A stretch of DNA of 64,000 nt. Source: Amyelois transitella. Its lineage: Eukaryota; Arthropoda; Insecta; Lepidoptera; Pyralidae. Below the pieces are notes generated by a model that saw nothing but the letters and a program-made list of their open reading frames with translations, did not search any database and was not told the origin of the DNA. Where the stretch lies: assembly GCF_032362555.1 (NCBI RefSeq), contig NC_083506.1, positions 9,223,501-9,287,500 of the forward strand. The letters are read 5' to 3'. The first letter of the stretch is position 1, and each line of letters opens with the position of its first letter. Positions 21,577 through 46,356 of this stretch are shown here, piece by piece. The translations under genes and the position numbers were made by a program.

Positions 21577-22369
21577 TGTTCCAGGTAGGTATTTACCCGT
21601 GGTATTTACCAATACGTAAGGACAAAGAATGTGTAAGATAACAAGTGACTTATATCTAGTAGTTGACTAAGTGCTCTGTTATGACACAAGTGATATTCAG
21701 GATAGGTTTTCCTTGATTTTCCCAAAACAAATTCAAGTTTAGTAAAATATAAAAAGAAACCACAAAACAAAATATAACTAGTTCTGTAAAAAACGAAAAC
21801 TTGTTTTTGAGTTTGACAAAATCTTGATTTGACTGAACTTTGACAGCAGCTGTCAGTTGTTGTCAGTGAAGGTAATTTTTTTTTTATATTTTGTTCGATT
21901 CCGTATACCCCTGTTAAAGATACGTTGTTGCTTAGAGGACCGAGAAAATAATGTACTTAAATCACATTGGTAAATACCTACATACACGTAGTAATGCAAT
22001 CATGGGGGTCTAGTCTAGTTAGATTCAGCTCTGCGTGGCCGTGGGTAGAGAAGTAGCTGGTAATGTTGTTCTAACCCGTGACACAGGTTTCCTTCGCTAT
22101 CACGCCTATTGGATCTTTGCACTAGGTAGAATAAAAGGGAATGGTCTTATTCTAACATGTTGAGAATTAAGTTGTATGAAATGCAACCGTAAGCAGAAAT
22201 TATATTTTCTTTCTCCTGGCGTTAGTCTCGGTCACATGCTCCCCTCCTCGGAGAGGAGCACGGTGGTATCGGGTAATTCACGCGTGTCTGGAGGTAAGAC
22301 GACCTTTTAAGGGGGAACCTAACCCTTATTTATTTTTATAACCTAATCTTTATTTATTTGTCGAAATAT

Positions 22370-22630
22370 TCATAGGTTGAAATAATTAGTTTTACATTCA
22401 TTCATGTATTTTTTAATGTAGACAATGTGCATTCGTCCACAATTTAGATTTACGAGATCTATATTTGTAAATTGAAGTCCGGTGAAAATGCTGCAGTGTA
22501 GTTTGTTCCGCCGCTTCTTCTACACATGCCCTTTGGAAACGGTAGTAGTTATACCTAATTAGATTTAAGTGATGTGACGTCAATAAGTGATACCTTGTGG
22601 ATTTTGAAAATAAATCTATTCTATTGGATC
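22370..22630 (-). repeat. Dispersed repeat SINE-B, copy 2
   Basis: Reverse complement of the 11196-11475 copy. Shared markers are GTGATGTGACGTCAATAAG, TGCTGCAGTGTAGTTTG and CAATGTGCATTCGTCCA. Confidence 0.8.
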
Positions 22631-22721
22631 ACTTGTGATCATATCACGGAAGGTCTCTAAGCAATTCAGTTGCCTGATGTGTAGGTTTCACATTTTTTAC
22701 ATATTTAAAAATATATATCTA

Positions 22722-22935
22722 ATCATGTCTATATCCCTTGCGGTATAGACAAAGCCAACAGTCTTAAAACACTGATACATTCAGCTGTATGCCTTAATAA
22801 TGGTATTGAGATTTTAATTGTGACAGGTTGTTAGTCCGCATCGCCTTCAATTTATTTAAGAATTACGACTTAGTCGCCTTTTACGACATCCATAGGAAAG
22901 ATAAAGTGGTCCTATTCTAAAGTACTTACTGGAAA
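22722..22935 (-). mobile_element. SINE-A, diverged copy
   Basis: Shares CTATATCCCTTGCGG, CAACAGTCTT, TAGTCGCCTTTTACGACATC and GTGGTCCTATTCT with the copies at 20599 and 41346. The 5' end is lost. Confidence 0.8.
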
Positions 22936-23164
22936 TCAAACGGAACTTCTGAACTTTTTAATCTTTCCTGTCCCGTTTTTGCAGGAAACTATAAAATAGG
23001 TACGTGAGATTGGTGACCTCTAGATTTAATTGGAACTTTATCTCAAAACGCCATTTCCTTATTTGTGAGATTAAATAATAACAAAATTTGTTGCGTGTTG
23101 TCTGAGAATGTGTTCAACAGTTATATATCTGCCTATAAAAGTAATAGGTAAGTAGTAAAAATAT

Positions 23165-23232
23165 TGAAACGTGCCCTTAAGTCTTTTCAAGACTGTTGGC
23201 CCTGTCTACCCCGCAAGGGATATAGTCGTATG
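23165..23232 (+). repeat. SINE-A tail fragment
   Basis: GTCTTTTCAAGACTGTTGGCC followed by CTACCCCGCAAGGGATATAG is the tail-proximal third of SINE-A. Confidence 0.75.
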
Positions 23233-23387
23233 TAAATATTGAAACTAAGTACTCATTTAATAGAAAATACAAAGAAAATAAAAGAAGTCAATTTGACAAT
23301 AACATAGGTAATTCATGCAATTTTGTGACGTTTCGATAATTTTATAATTTAATTTTTGTTTAATTACAACTCTACCAAAAAAGTAAC

Positions 23388-25008
23388 ATGGAAACTACCA
23401 CCCAATACAATACACCTTGGTGGACCAACTTACTAAGTACAATTTACGCTGCAGGAAAATCTAGGGAATGTCCATCAAAAGCATCCATTAGGGCAGATGC
23501 TCCACGGGGGAAACAAGGGGCAGGGGACGCGCCTCCGCCGGGGTCCCAATTGGAACCCTGTGTTTGCCGTCCAAAAGAATCGAAAGTTACGGCCTCTGAT
23601 CGAGGAAAAACGGGAGCCGGCGTTACAGGGTCGCGTAAGGGGCCTTGTTCTGAAAGAGATCCAGATGAGCTTCCTGCTGGAGCAACTAACCCTGGTCTCT
23701 TACGCTATATTCACAACGCTGCCCGCTACCGCCTGCCGCAGTGCTTCGAGGGTGGAAGTGTGTCCGTGAAACAAAGCTCTCAGAGCAACTGGATTCTAGG
23801 ACACTCGCTATCGTTTAGTTCTGTGTCTCCTGGTGGCTATAAGCTATTATTGTCTTACGTGGATAAATCAAAACCTTCAGGTCTTCCATACTTTGTGATG
23901 GAAGCGGCCCCCGGAGGACAAATGAGTTGCGAAATGCGAGTCGGACCTTCGCAAGGAACGAGGGCGACTGTAGTAGCGCAAATCGCTGATGCTGAGTTCT
24001 ACAGTTTTGAAAGCATTTTCGATGCATACTTCAATAGTTTTACGGCTTCTATTATTGCGGTCAATCGTGAATTTATAGCAATGCATTATTTACAGGTAAT
24101 ATGAGAACATTTCAAAGTAATTCTATAAAGACGATGTTTTTATCTCGTAATTAATGTGCTGTTGATTTATTTTCAAGGCTATCACGGAGCAGATATCATT
24201 AGGAGCCGAGATAGTGGCGCGGGGGCAGGCCACGGAACTAAGCTCTGCATCTGGCGCCGGTCGATGGGTCAGTGACGAGCATTCCATCAGCGCCACCCTC
24301 GGCAATAGGGGCTTAGACCTGTGCTACGCGAGGGTTATCACTCCATATCTCACCGTGGCTGGTATGCTTGAGGTTAGTGACGTATCGGAGACGCTTGAGG
24401 AAAGGGACAGCTTGCTCTAATCGCTGTTACTTTTATCATTCAAGTAGGTATCTTATAATTTAGAAGCATTGAAATTTAATGTTCTTTTGTAGTTTCACCA
24501 TCCATTTACGTTCATTGTGGTGTGGTAGTCTATTTTAATAAATCGCAAATACTTATACAATGTAAATTTCAGGATAATTAGGAATTGATCATGGTGGCCC
24601 TGGTGAAATGTTATGTCACGATTACTACGGTTAAGGTAACCTTAACCGACGACCTTGCATGAAAAAAAGATGTGTGTAAGGAGCGCGAAGAGTAGAAAGA
24701 TATTGACTACCTTTCAGGAAAAAGGCGATATGTTAGTTAATTCTGCTACCTACTGCTGGCTTTTCCTATTTTCAACTTGACAGGTTGGATTCGCAATACG
24801 CAGAGCAGTAGCCACTCTGGCTTACGAATGGCGCAGTGAGGACTGGACGGTGCGCGGGTCTGCCGACTCCGACGGGCTGGTGGGGGCCACGCTGGAGCGC
24901 GCGCTGGGCGGCAAGCACGCTGATCTGGCCTGCGCCATCTCCGCGTTGCTCAACCACCCCAACGACAAATTCAGGCTCGGCTTTGGGATTACCGCCGCTA
25001 TTGTCTAG
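23388..25008 (+). CDS. TOMM40: TOM40-like mitochondrial import pore, divergent copy
   Basis: Beta-barrel channel of the outer mitochondrial membrane through which precursor proteins enter. Exons 23388-24095, 24178-24372 and 24784-25008 join in phase 0 to 375 residues ending GFGITAAIV. Recognition: TNPGLLRYIHNAARYRLPQ followed by CFEGGSVSVKQ matches the start of the TOM40 barrel, then HSLSFSSVSPGGYKLL, LGAEIVARG, and the C-terminal strand block (SADSDGLVGATLER, then LLNHPNDKFRLGFG). The first 100 residues are polar, Gly/Pro-rich and unlike the usual TOM40 N-terminus. Overall similarity to canonical TOM40 looks moderate, so this may be a second, possibly testis-biased paralogue as known in flies (inference). 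It is head to head with IMD. A polyadenylation signal lies at 25211. Confidence 0.87.
24373..24783 (+). other. TOMM40 intron 2
   Basis: AT-rich. It contains a 21-nt palindrome at 24628-24648 (two 10-nt arms, CGGTTAAGGT, around one A) and at about 24690-24720 a pol-3'-like scrap (AGTAGAAAGATATTGACTACC) too short to assign. Confidence 0.5.
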
Positions 25009-25641
25009 TTCCACACTCTCATATTTTGATCAATAACCCACCAATTACTCTTATGTTTCATATGAATTTTCTTCGTTTTCAGATAAGTTAGGTAATCTTA
25101 GAGTTATCCTTATAGATACTTATATCCCAATTTTAATATTAGATTATTTTATAATTTTAATACGAATATTATATAGGAGTGTTTACAATTATGTCTTACG
25201 TTTACGATTAAATAAAATTTGCACTTATATTTTGGTTTTAATAATCACTTACCTGTAGCCATTATCATGATCGTCTAGTAACCATTGTCACCTCACAAAT
25301 CGACACCGAACCCCCGGGGGACACATCACACTAACTGCACATTAAACATTCACATTCGACATAACGATAATGTAGGCGTGTATCCCACCGACGGCACGGA
25401 AGTGCCGCCAGCGGCCGAGACGCAGGGCGGGCGCGTGCGCGAGCTTTGGGCGGGGTTTCTGATACCGCCCTACTCGCTCGCCCAATAAATTTGAACCTTG
25501 TACTGTTTCGAGTTTAGGTTTATTCGGAAGGAAATGATCATTCTGTGGTGTGGTGTGGGCGGGCGTCCGCCTCCATCACGGCGCAGTCGGTTGAGCGTGT
25601 CGAGCGATGGCCGCGCGCGACGACGCGTGCGATCGGCAGTA
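25009..25641 (+). promoter_or_regulatory. TOMM40 3' flank and GC-rich SHOX promoter/5'UTR region
   Basis: AATAAA at 25211-25216 probably ends TOMM40. From about 25360 the sequence becomes GC- and CpG-rich (GGGCGGGG box at about 25449). This continues into the SHOX first exon, as expected for a developmental gene promoter. A 37-codon open stretch at 25375-25488 (VGVYPTDGTEVPPAA...) ends beside AATAAA at 25484. I do not recognise it and treat it as chance or an unidentified terminal exon. Confidence 0.5.
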
Positions 25642-38901
<13,260 letters not shown>

Positions 38902-39542
38902 CCTATTATAGTTCTTAACGAGATGACCGCAAGTTAATCCCCCTAAGGTGGATATTTGAAATTGAAGATCTACCTACTTACTGATTTTAGTTTATCAATA
39001 ATTTCAAATTAGACGTCAAGCCATTTGGTTTGGTTGACTGAAACAAAAATCATGAAAAAAAAATTCATAAAGACCTATTTTAATCATATTAAAAACATAA
39101 TAATTATAAATTAACAAAAAAAATAAAAGCATGCCGCACTTAGAATATTATATACTCAATCAGAACCGTATTGTAAATGTAAAATTAGTTATTATTTTCT
39201 CATCATATTTTAACCGATTTAAGAAGAACTTATGTTTCTAAAAATGTTTCTAAAAAAATGGTTTATTAACTCGAATATACCATTTTTTCGACCGGGTTAC
39301 ACACCTTAATGCATGATTAATGCAATGTTTATAAGTATTGAAGAATGTTCATCGTCCTGCATTATAGGAGCAGGAACAAACCTCAGCTTAATGACATTAA
39401 AACTACCTACTACCACTTTGTTAAATAAAATGCTGATTTAGATTTAAATTAATGTAATTGGCTTCCTATGTATCTTTATTTCGCGCATGCATTATGTAAA
39501 TTTTAAAGCAACAGTTCTATGTAGGTACTTTTACTTTTGTAA

Positions 39543-39890
39543 AGGGGCATCGGTGGTCGTAGTGCTCCGCAGAAAGGCATCAATGACTAATAATGTACAT
39601 TAGTATGAATACTAACCGATGCTCTTACGGTGTTGGAAAACATCGTGAGGAAAGCTGCACATTTAGGCAACTGGATGTGTAACTATAATCGATCCAATAC
39701 GGGTTAGGTCCCCCCGCAAAGGTTACGAAAGTCAGATAGGAGCCGCTTCGTGTAAAAACGTGACTCACCTCATCTATAATCCGTTATCCATGGTCAGAGG
39801 TATAATCCATGATCCATGGTCAAACGTATGCCTTTGACCACCTCTCCAGAACGGTGAGGATGCAATCGAGACTTAAGCCAGAAGGACTTA
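39543..39890 (+). repeat. SINE-C-like repeat
   Basis: Starts GGCATCGGTGGTCGTAGTGC, then CCGATGCTCTTACGGTG, ACATCGTGAGGAAAGCTGC and GAGCCGCTTCGTGTAAAAAC. The order of phrases matches the tRNA-headed repeats at about 32250 and 60450. Confidence 0.6.
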
Positions 39891-41345
39891 CTTTTACTTT
39901 ACGAGAAGTTACTCTTACTTTTGATAGACTAAGAACTTATTTCTAAGTATTATCATATAGATGCCGTATACGTGTGTGTGTATAATGTAGTCTTTGCTTC
40001 AAAAACGCATAGAAGTAATGTGTGATAAATAAATAGAATATTGTTTCGATTCATGTTATGAAAGGAAGTGAACTTTGACCAAATGAACTGTGAATTTGTA
40101 TATTGTTAAACTGTGATAAGTGCACGCGTTGGAAGGTTTAATCCTCGTTAAATTCATTTAGCCTTAACTGGACTTAATTGTAATAAAGTTACTGATATTG
40201 TCTAATATTAAAACAAACGCGTTTTTGATTATAAATTGTTGTAAATACTTACTAAGTTATCTGGTTAACTTATTGTGTTTAGTACTGAATTCAAAATGCT
40301 CTGTTCATAGCTGTATAATTATTAATTACAATAATATTTATTACTACACTAAATAAATATAATAGAGGAAGTTTCTTTTCTCCATTTATTTTATACAGAT
40401 AATGACCTAGACAGCTACTGGTTGGTACGTTATACTTAAACTTTGTTAGTCTCTATATATTCCATATTTACAAATTCTATTTTTCTACAAAAGTGATCAC
40501 GTAGGGAAAATCACAATGCTGCATAATACACAATATTATGATAAGAGGGAATCACATCAAATTACATCAATTTCGAATAAAAATAAATGCATCTCCGTTG
40601 AAAATAATATTAGAATGAGAGACCGCGAGCAATGAGTGATACAGATGAGTTCGCGATTTGCTGCGAGTCCCATTAATCAGGGCTCGGGCACAGGGCTCTC
40701 TCCGCTACCGACCGGGGATTCAAACTATGGAGAGTGTAAAATAGTCACTTAACATAAAAAAACTAGAGACATCCGTTTTCGACCAACAAAAAAGATTGTA
40801 CCTAAACAAGTTACTTAAACCAACATTAACTTAACTAATTAAAAATAATAAATATAAGTATAATAAAATTAATATAAGTATAGTAAAATTAATGTAAGTA
40901 GGTATAATTATACTTATATTAATTTTACCAATGTGTTTTGATATTGGGCTTTTAATGCTCTGCCTAGATGCAGTGTCCTAAACGCCTATAATTTTTTCTC
41001 ATATTAAAGCCAAAAATCTCGAATCGTGAATTCGAATTTAACAATCCTTGGCGTAAGAGAAAAGTTATCTTAGCAGTTAAATCAAAATTTCAAAGTTACA
41101 TCTTAAACTGTTTTAAAAATTGTGTTCTGCTCATATATAAATAGGTTTAGTAGACTCCTACAAACTTATGTCTGATTACTATAATTTCATAGAATTAAAA
41201 ATATTTGGTTTTAAACAAGCGCACTCGCTAATCAATTATGTCTATGGTAATATATAATTCGCCGAGAAGAAAAGAAATAAAATCTTATTTCAGTACTTCT
41301 TGTGTAAAATCACAAAAAACTATTAGATCTACTAGAGCAGAAAAA

Positions 41346-41604
41346 CATACATACATATAATAACGCCTATATCCCTTGCGGGGTAGATAGAGCCAACAGT
41401 CTTAAAACGACTGATAGGCCACGTTCAGCTGTTTGGCTTAATGATAGAATTGAAATTCAAATAGTGACAGGTTCCTAGCCTGTCGCCTAAAAGAAGAATC
41501 CCAAGTTTATAAGCCTATCCCTTAGTCCCCTTTTACGACATCCATGAGGAAGAGATTGAGTAGCTCTATTCTTTTTTCTAATGGTGCCGGTAACCACACG
41601 GCAC
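41346..41604 (-). mobile_element. SINE-A, full copy with 12-bp target-site duplication
   Basis: Flanked by AGAGCAGAAAAA at 41334-41345 and 41605-41616. On the minus strand it runs from GTGCCGTGTGGTTACCGGC to a (TATG)n tail. An intact duplication shows a genuine retrotransposition event. Confidence 0.9.
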
Positions 41605-42261
41605 AGAGCAGAAAAAAGTAGTTATAATTCTGCATTATAATTATTTTAGACCAGGATCGGTGCGATTGTTTCTGTATTTGCGCTGATTGATGGCGGGTCT
41701 GCCCTCGCCTGACGACGGCTCGCTGCATTGTTAACAACAAGAGTACACTAGCATGCTGATACATGAATATCAATGAGGGTTTATATCATCGTTTATATAA
41801 AGCCTCTGTTTATTTTTTATTGATATCAGTATATGTCGCTAGGTACATAACATAACAGGAACTTAGCCACTGTAGTTTTGTCAAATTTTACGAGTTTCGA
41901 TATATTTTTTATTTAAAAAGTGTTTAATTAAGTAATATTGAAACTAATCTGTAGGTAACTAGATTTATAAACCTTAGCCAATAAAACAATAAACCTCTCA
42001 TGTTGGTTTTCCAACCGCAGATAAGTAGTGCAAAACAGAATAAATTATCTTTAATCTCTAGGAAACCCTTGAATCATAATTTGCAAGAAAAATTCCAACT
42101 AGGTAGAACTTACTTCAAATTCATTTCCCTGGAGAAAACACTGTTTACGCCGAGTTATTTGTAAAACTTTGCGAGTAACTAGTCAGTCTTAAAGTTGAAA
42201 TCAAGTCACTATTTGTATCCATTATAAACTTATCTATAATATAATATGTTGACTGATATAT

Positions 42262-42518
42262 GCCGTGTGGTTCCCAGCAACAATACAAAAAGAATAGGAT
42301 CACTCCATCTCTTTCCCATAGATGTCGTAGAAGGCGACTAAGGGATAGGCTTTCAAACTTGGGATTCTTTTTTCAGGGGATGGGCTAGCAACCTGTCACT
42401 ATTTGGATCTCAATTCTCTCATTAAGCCAAGCTGAACGTGACCGATCAGTCTTTTCAAGACTGCTGGATCTATCTACGCCACAAGGGATATAGACGTGAC
42501 CATATGTATGTATGTAAC
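42262..42518 (+). mobile_element. SINE-A, full copy in plus orientation
   Basis: Begins GCCGTGTGGTTCCCAGC and ends in CATATGTATGTATGTAAC. Flanked by GACTGATATAT (42251-42261) and GACTAATATAT (42519-42529), a target-site duplication with one mismatch. Confidence 0.87.
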
Positions 42519-43599
42519 GACTAATATATATCAACGTGCGGGCCAAGCCGCGGGGTCTGAAATTAAAATTGGACATCTTTACACGTAGATAGGTTTCCTT
42601 TATATTGTCAATAAGTGAGGATTCCTCGAAATTTACACAATATGCCTTATTTTGAAATCTGACTTTAATTATTTATCATCTAAATCCGCTCAAACGCTTA
42701 GCAAATACCTATCCGCAGATATAAATATACCTATAAATACAAATAAAAACTACGGGAGTAAACTATAAATAAGTTTTGTTTACTCAAGTGAACCTTAAAT
42801 CTTATAACAGCCTAACAAGATCTATCAATTTATCTAAACAACAATGAAATGGCGTGAAATCAGTAGTCTGGTGTGGCTTGTTTGCGCAAGCTGTTTAAAA
42901 AAGCGGCCCTACCGGGGCGCCCAATTAGGGCGGCGACGATGCTGATTGGGCGTAATCCCGTTAACATCGGCGCGGGGTCACGCTGTCTCACATGAACGTG
43001 ATGTTACAGTTTGGATATGACACGCCACGCCATAGCTTTGATCGACCTACTAATAAAAGCACACTTTTCGGGATTTGTGGCACTGAAAGACAAATATAAA
43101 ACTACATATATAGCAAATTTTGCGCTACTTTTGATTTAAGTTTTGATGTAAATTGTCTGCCATGACAAGACTTATAACGCCACAATGTTTTTCATAAATA
43201 ACAGGACATGTAAAATTTGCTGAATCTGTTTTCCGATAGTCATGTGGCATACGAACATCAGTCATCGAATATAATCGATTTCATAGCTTTATCACTAATT
43301 TTTATAAGCAGTTGAAGAGGAGTTAGGTACGCTCGCTCTAATGCATGAATTACTGTAAAACGAAAATGGTTACGTTACGGTGATAAAATACTGTTACGAT
43401 CCTCAGTATGATATCACCGATAAGTCTCTTTGAACATACCTACTAGTTCAATTTTCCAACATCGCACATATTCTTTTCAATAAACTTCATTTAAAAAATT
43501 GTATTTGTCTAACCCTAGAGTGTCCACTTAATCATAAATAATTAAGTTTAACCCTTATGGGATAACGACGTATAGATACATAATGCATATTAATTTTAT

Positions 43600-43710
43600 T
43601 TGTGTTCTGTGATTCCCAGCCCCAGCACATAAGAATAAGACCAAGCCATTTCATTTATATGGGTGTCGTTAAAAGCGACTAAGGAAATGGACACATTAGT
43701 CTATTAAGGT
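43600..43710 (+). repeat. SINE-A 5' fragment, diverged
   Basis: GTGATTCCCAGCCCCAGC, AAGAATAAGACCA and GGTGTCGTTAAAAGCGACTAAGG match the 5' half of the 42262 copy. Confidence 0.65.
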
Positions 43711-43941
43711 ACCTAATCATCAGAATTTTTAAATTAAGATAAGTCATTCTAATTAATAATAAGAAGATGATTACAGAATCATCAAACTTCAAAAATATTG
43801 GTCGATACCAGTTTGTCAGCCACTGTGTGCATAATATGATTATTATTGCATTCTTGACATGCGTATGATACGAATAGAGGTAGTTTATAGGATTGTAATA
43901 TAAACGTTACTCGCATTTCACGTAAGAGGCATAACATTAAC

Positions 43942-46356
43942 ATGGCACTGTTGGTGAATACTGTATTTTTGTTTCTCGTACTGTCCGTGTGTAGCATTTT
44001 CTGTTCAGATGATAACGGAACATTCTTTTATTTTGCATACGGTAGTAATTTACTTGATAAACGAATAAAGTTGAATAATCCGACGGCGATCTTTACTGGT
44101 CCCGCTGAATTAAAGGTAAGAATTTTACATTCTTCTTATGCAATCCTCATATCAACAGTAGGAACTCTTTTCTGATTAGTACGTTAGTTTGAATGCTACA
44201 CGAACATGCATTATAAAGTCCCCATATTCTCTCTATCTGTATGTAGGTACTTTTGAAATCTTAATCTCTGAAAGTTGTGGACGTATTTTGTTTCTGTTTG
44301 AAATGTAGGAAACACTGTTTTCAGAGGAAGATTTTTATTTATAAATGCTACCTGTGGTTAGGTGAAGCGAGTCGCTAAGTAGTTTAATAATAAAATTGAG
44401 ATTCCGAGAAGTGGCACGTTAATAACTCTTTGCCTAAAAGTTAGCTTTTAAATTTAGGACTTTTATGTTTTATCAATGGGTTATCAATCTGCTATTAGGA
44501 CTAACATATGACGGAAAAAAATTTACAGCATGGCTAACCGTATAAGGCATAAAGGTGTGATGTGTGGGTGTGAATAATCCATGAGTAGGTACACACATTA
44601 GGCGTGTATTATGATACATATATAAAACCACACCTCTTTCCTGGTGGGGTGGGCATAGACTACATCTTCCCACTTGCCATCTATGATCCCTGCATACTTC
44701 TTTCGCTTCATCCACATTCTGTAGTCGCCTTAAAAATATTGCATGCCTGAAGGGGCAAACTGTTGATACTATTAAATGTATATCCATCAACATGTCTACA
44801 TAGTTATACAATAAATATTTTGAGTTTGAATTTGAGTTCACGCAAGATCGTCGAAACAAAAGCCTTGTATAAAAATAAATATCTATAATAGGATTACAGG
44901 TTAGATTTCTTTAACTACATAAAGTATTGGGAAGGAGCTGTAGCCACAATAGTTCCACATCCTGGACACGTGGTGTGGGGTGCCCTGTGGACTCTTGACA
45001 AAAAGGAGATGGACCGTCTCGATAAGTAAGCAGTTTATACGGATAACTGTCCGTTCTTCATACCTTTTGTCCATCCTTCCGCAAATAAAATGTATTTTTA
45101 TTTGTAACGAATGTACTCAAAACTTCACTAGACCGATATTGATGATACATATGTATGTTCCCCGCAAGGGTAGACAGAGCCAACAGTCTTGAAAAGACTG
45201 AAAGGCCGCGTTCAGCTGTTTGCCTTTAAGATAGAATTGAGATTCAAATAGTGACAGGTTGCTAGCCCATCGCCTAAAAGAAGAATCCCAAGTTTATAAG
45301 CCTACCCCTTAGTCGCCTTTTACGACATCCATGGGAGAGAGATGGAGTGGACCTATTCTTTTTTCTATTGGTGCCGAGAACCACACGGCACTGGATATTG
45401 ATGATATTTAAAGGTATGAACGAAAATGGAACGAAGACTTTTTTGTGAATCCAACCGCAGTGAAAGTCTACGTATAGCTAGGCGTAATACTGAAAATACC
45501 AAGCAAGAAAATACCCAAGTACCTGGCTGTGTAACCTCAAGATATGAACTATATTTATGCAATATTTCATTAAAAATCAACTTTCTAGCCGAGAAAACGT
45601 AACAGGCAGAAATACAGACATGTGTACCTCTCTTTTGCATTTAAAATACTTACCTATTAGTATGAAGCTTCAAATAAATAACCTAGCTACCTATGGAAGC
45701 ATGGCATGAATTTGATGGGATTTTTTTGTCAATTTAATTAATCAGGCAAGAAGGCGTAGACGTTGGACTGTATTTTGCTCTGAACAAGACTGTGACGATG
45801 CCGGGAGGAATCAGCGTCGAGGCTCGCACATATCAAGCCACCAAGCTTCCTAGTTTTGATGACTTGCCAATGCAAAGGCAACCGTCCAACACCTACTTGC
45901 AGGCAAGCATTAGTTTTAATGCAGTTGTAAAGAGTAGGTGCGACTCCGCTCATTTTATATATTTAAATAAATTTATAAAGACAAACACGTCCATTTTCTG
46001 AGACACGATTCAGTGAGTTATTAATTTTTTTTATTGTTCTATTTCTGTCCAAATATTAAATAACACTAAATAAATTTATTTTATGCAAATTGTACGGTGG
46101 TCCAGCATCGCCAAAAAAAGTCTGTAAGAACTTGTAACGCTTTCAGCCAACAATTTTCCTTTTAAATAGATTTTTGGCAAAAATTTTATTCCATAGTAAA
46201 ACCATACTAAATAAACATATTTTACAGGTGATTTTCTTGGGTGCTGTGGAGAGCAAACTTCCAGCAGATTATATCGGGTCGCTTTTGACCATTAACCCTA
46301 ATGGACAATTTGCAAATGAAACGATCCGGAAAAGTCTTGGATACCCTTTTTATTAA
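43942..46356 (+). CDS. Gamma-glutamylcyclotransferase paralogue 1, with signal peptide
   Basis: GGCT-fold enzyme; family members release 5-oxoproline from gamma-glutamyl amino acids. Exons 43942-44115, 44892-45025, 45746-45902 and 46228-46356 give 197 residues. The N-terminus (MALLVNTVFLFLVLSVCSIF then CSD) is a convincing signal peptide, unlike cytosolic GGCT. Then FFYFAYGSNLLDKRI carries the YGSN substrate loop. Exon 2 is DYRLDFFNYIKYWEGAVATI, and LDKQEGVDVGLYF supplies the catalytic glutamate (E105). The C-terminal helix IFLGAVESKLPADYI fits the family. Choosing the acceptor before 44892 avoids a stop and matches the start of exon 2 in the neighbouring paralogue. The third intron has a GC donor (GCAAGC at 45903). 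Polyadenylation motifs lie at 46469. First of three paralogues; probably secreted or luminal (inference). Confidence 0.88.
44116..44891 (+). other. GGCT-1 intron 1 with RTE 3' fragment
   Basis: Positions about 44615-44725 hold a minus-strand RTE tail (see its own entry). The rest is AT-rich with no recognised content. Confidence 0.6.
44615..44725 (-). mobile_element. RTE-type LINE 3'-end fragment
   Basis: The minus strand encodes [11 protein letters not shown] and continues into a frame-shifted GKW...CPPHQERGVV, the degraded end of the frame seen at 9146-9844. Confidence 0.75.
45147..45393 (-). mobile_element. SINE-A copy with 12-bp target-site duplication
   Basis: GATATTGATGAT at 45135-45146 is repeated at 45394-45405. 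The element lies in GGCT-1 intron 2 (45026-45745), antisense to the gene. The rest of that intron is AT-rich without recognised content. Confidence 0.9.

Larger units (their letters stand above)
21577..23387. other. Divergent intergenic region IMD / TOMM40 with repeats
   Basis: It should hold both promoters. The IMD-proximal part has the short inverted motif GACAGCAGCTGTC at about 21841. Most of the middle is repeats: inverted SINE-B at about 22370-22630, SINE-A at about 22722-22935 and a SINE-A tail fragment at about 23165-23232. TATA boxes were not assigned. Confidence 0.55.
38902..43941. other. Gene-poor interval downstream of SHOX
   Basis: 5 kb between SHOX and the first GGCT gene. Repeats: SINE-C at about 39543-39890, SINE-A at 41346-41604, 42262-42518 and a fragment at about 43600-43710, and a 17-bp inverted repeat (40864-40880 with 40911-40927). 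Two non-repetitive GC-richer blocks at about 40610-40740 and 42840-43030 (AAAGCGGCCCTACCGGGGCG) could be SHOX regulatory elements (inference). No gene recognised. Confidence 0.55.

Noticed and set aside
25375-25488. A terminal exon of an unknown gene (VGVYPTDGTEVPP..., stop next to AATAAA)
   Set aside because: No homology recognised, no clear acceptor, and the GC-rich stretch fits the SHOX promoter. Kept only as a note.
44898-44910. Acceptor TTACAG at 44899 for GGCT-1 exon 2
   Set aside because: It gives an immediate stop in frame. The upstream AATAG acceptor gives DYRLDFF, matching both paralogues.
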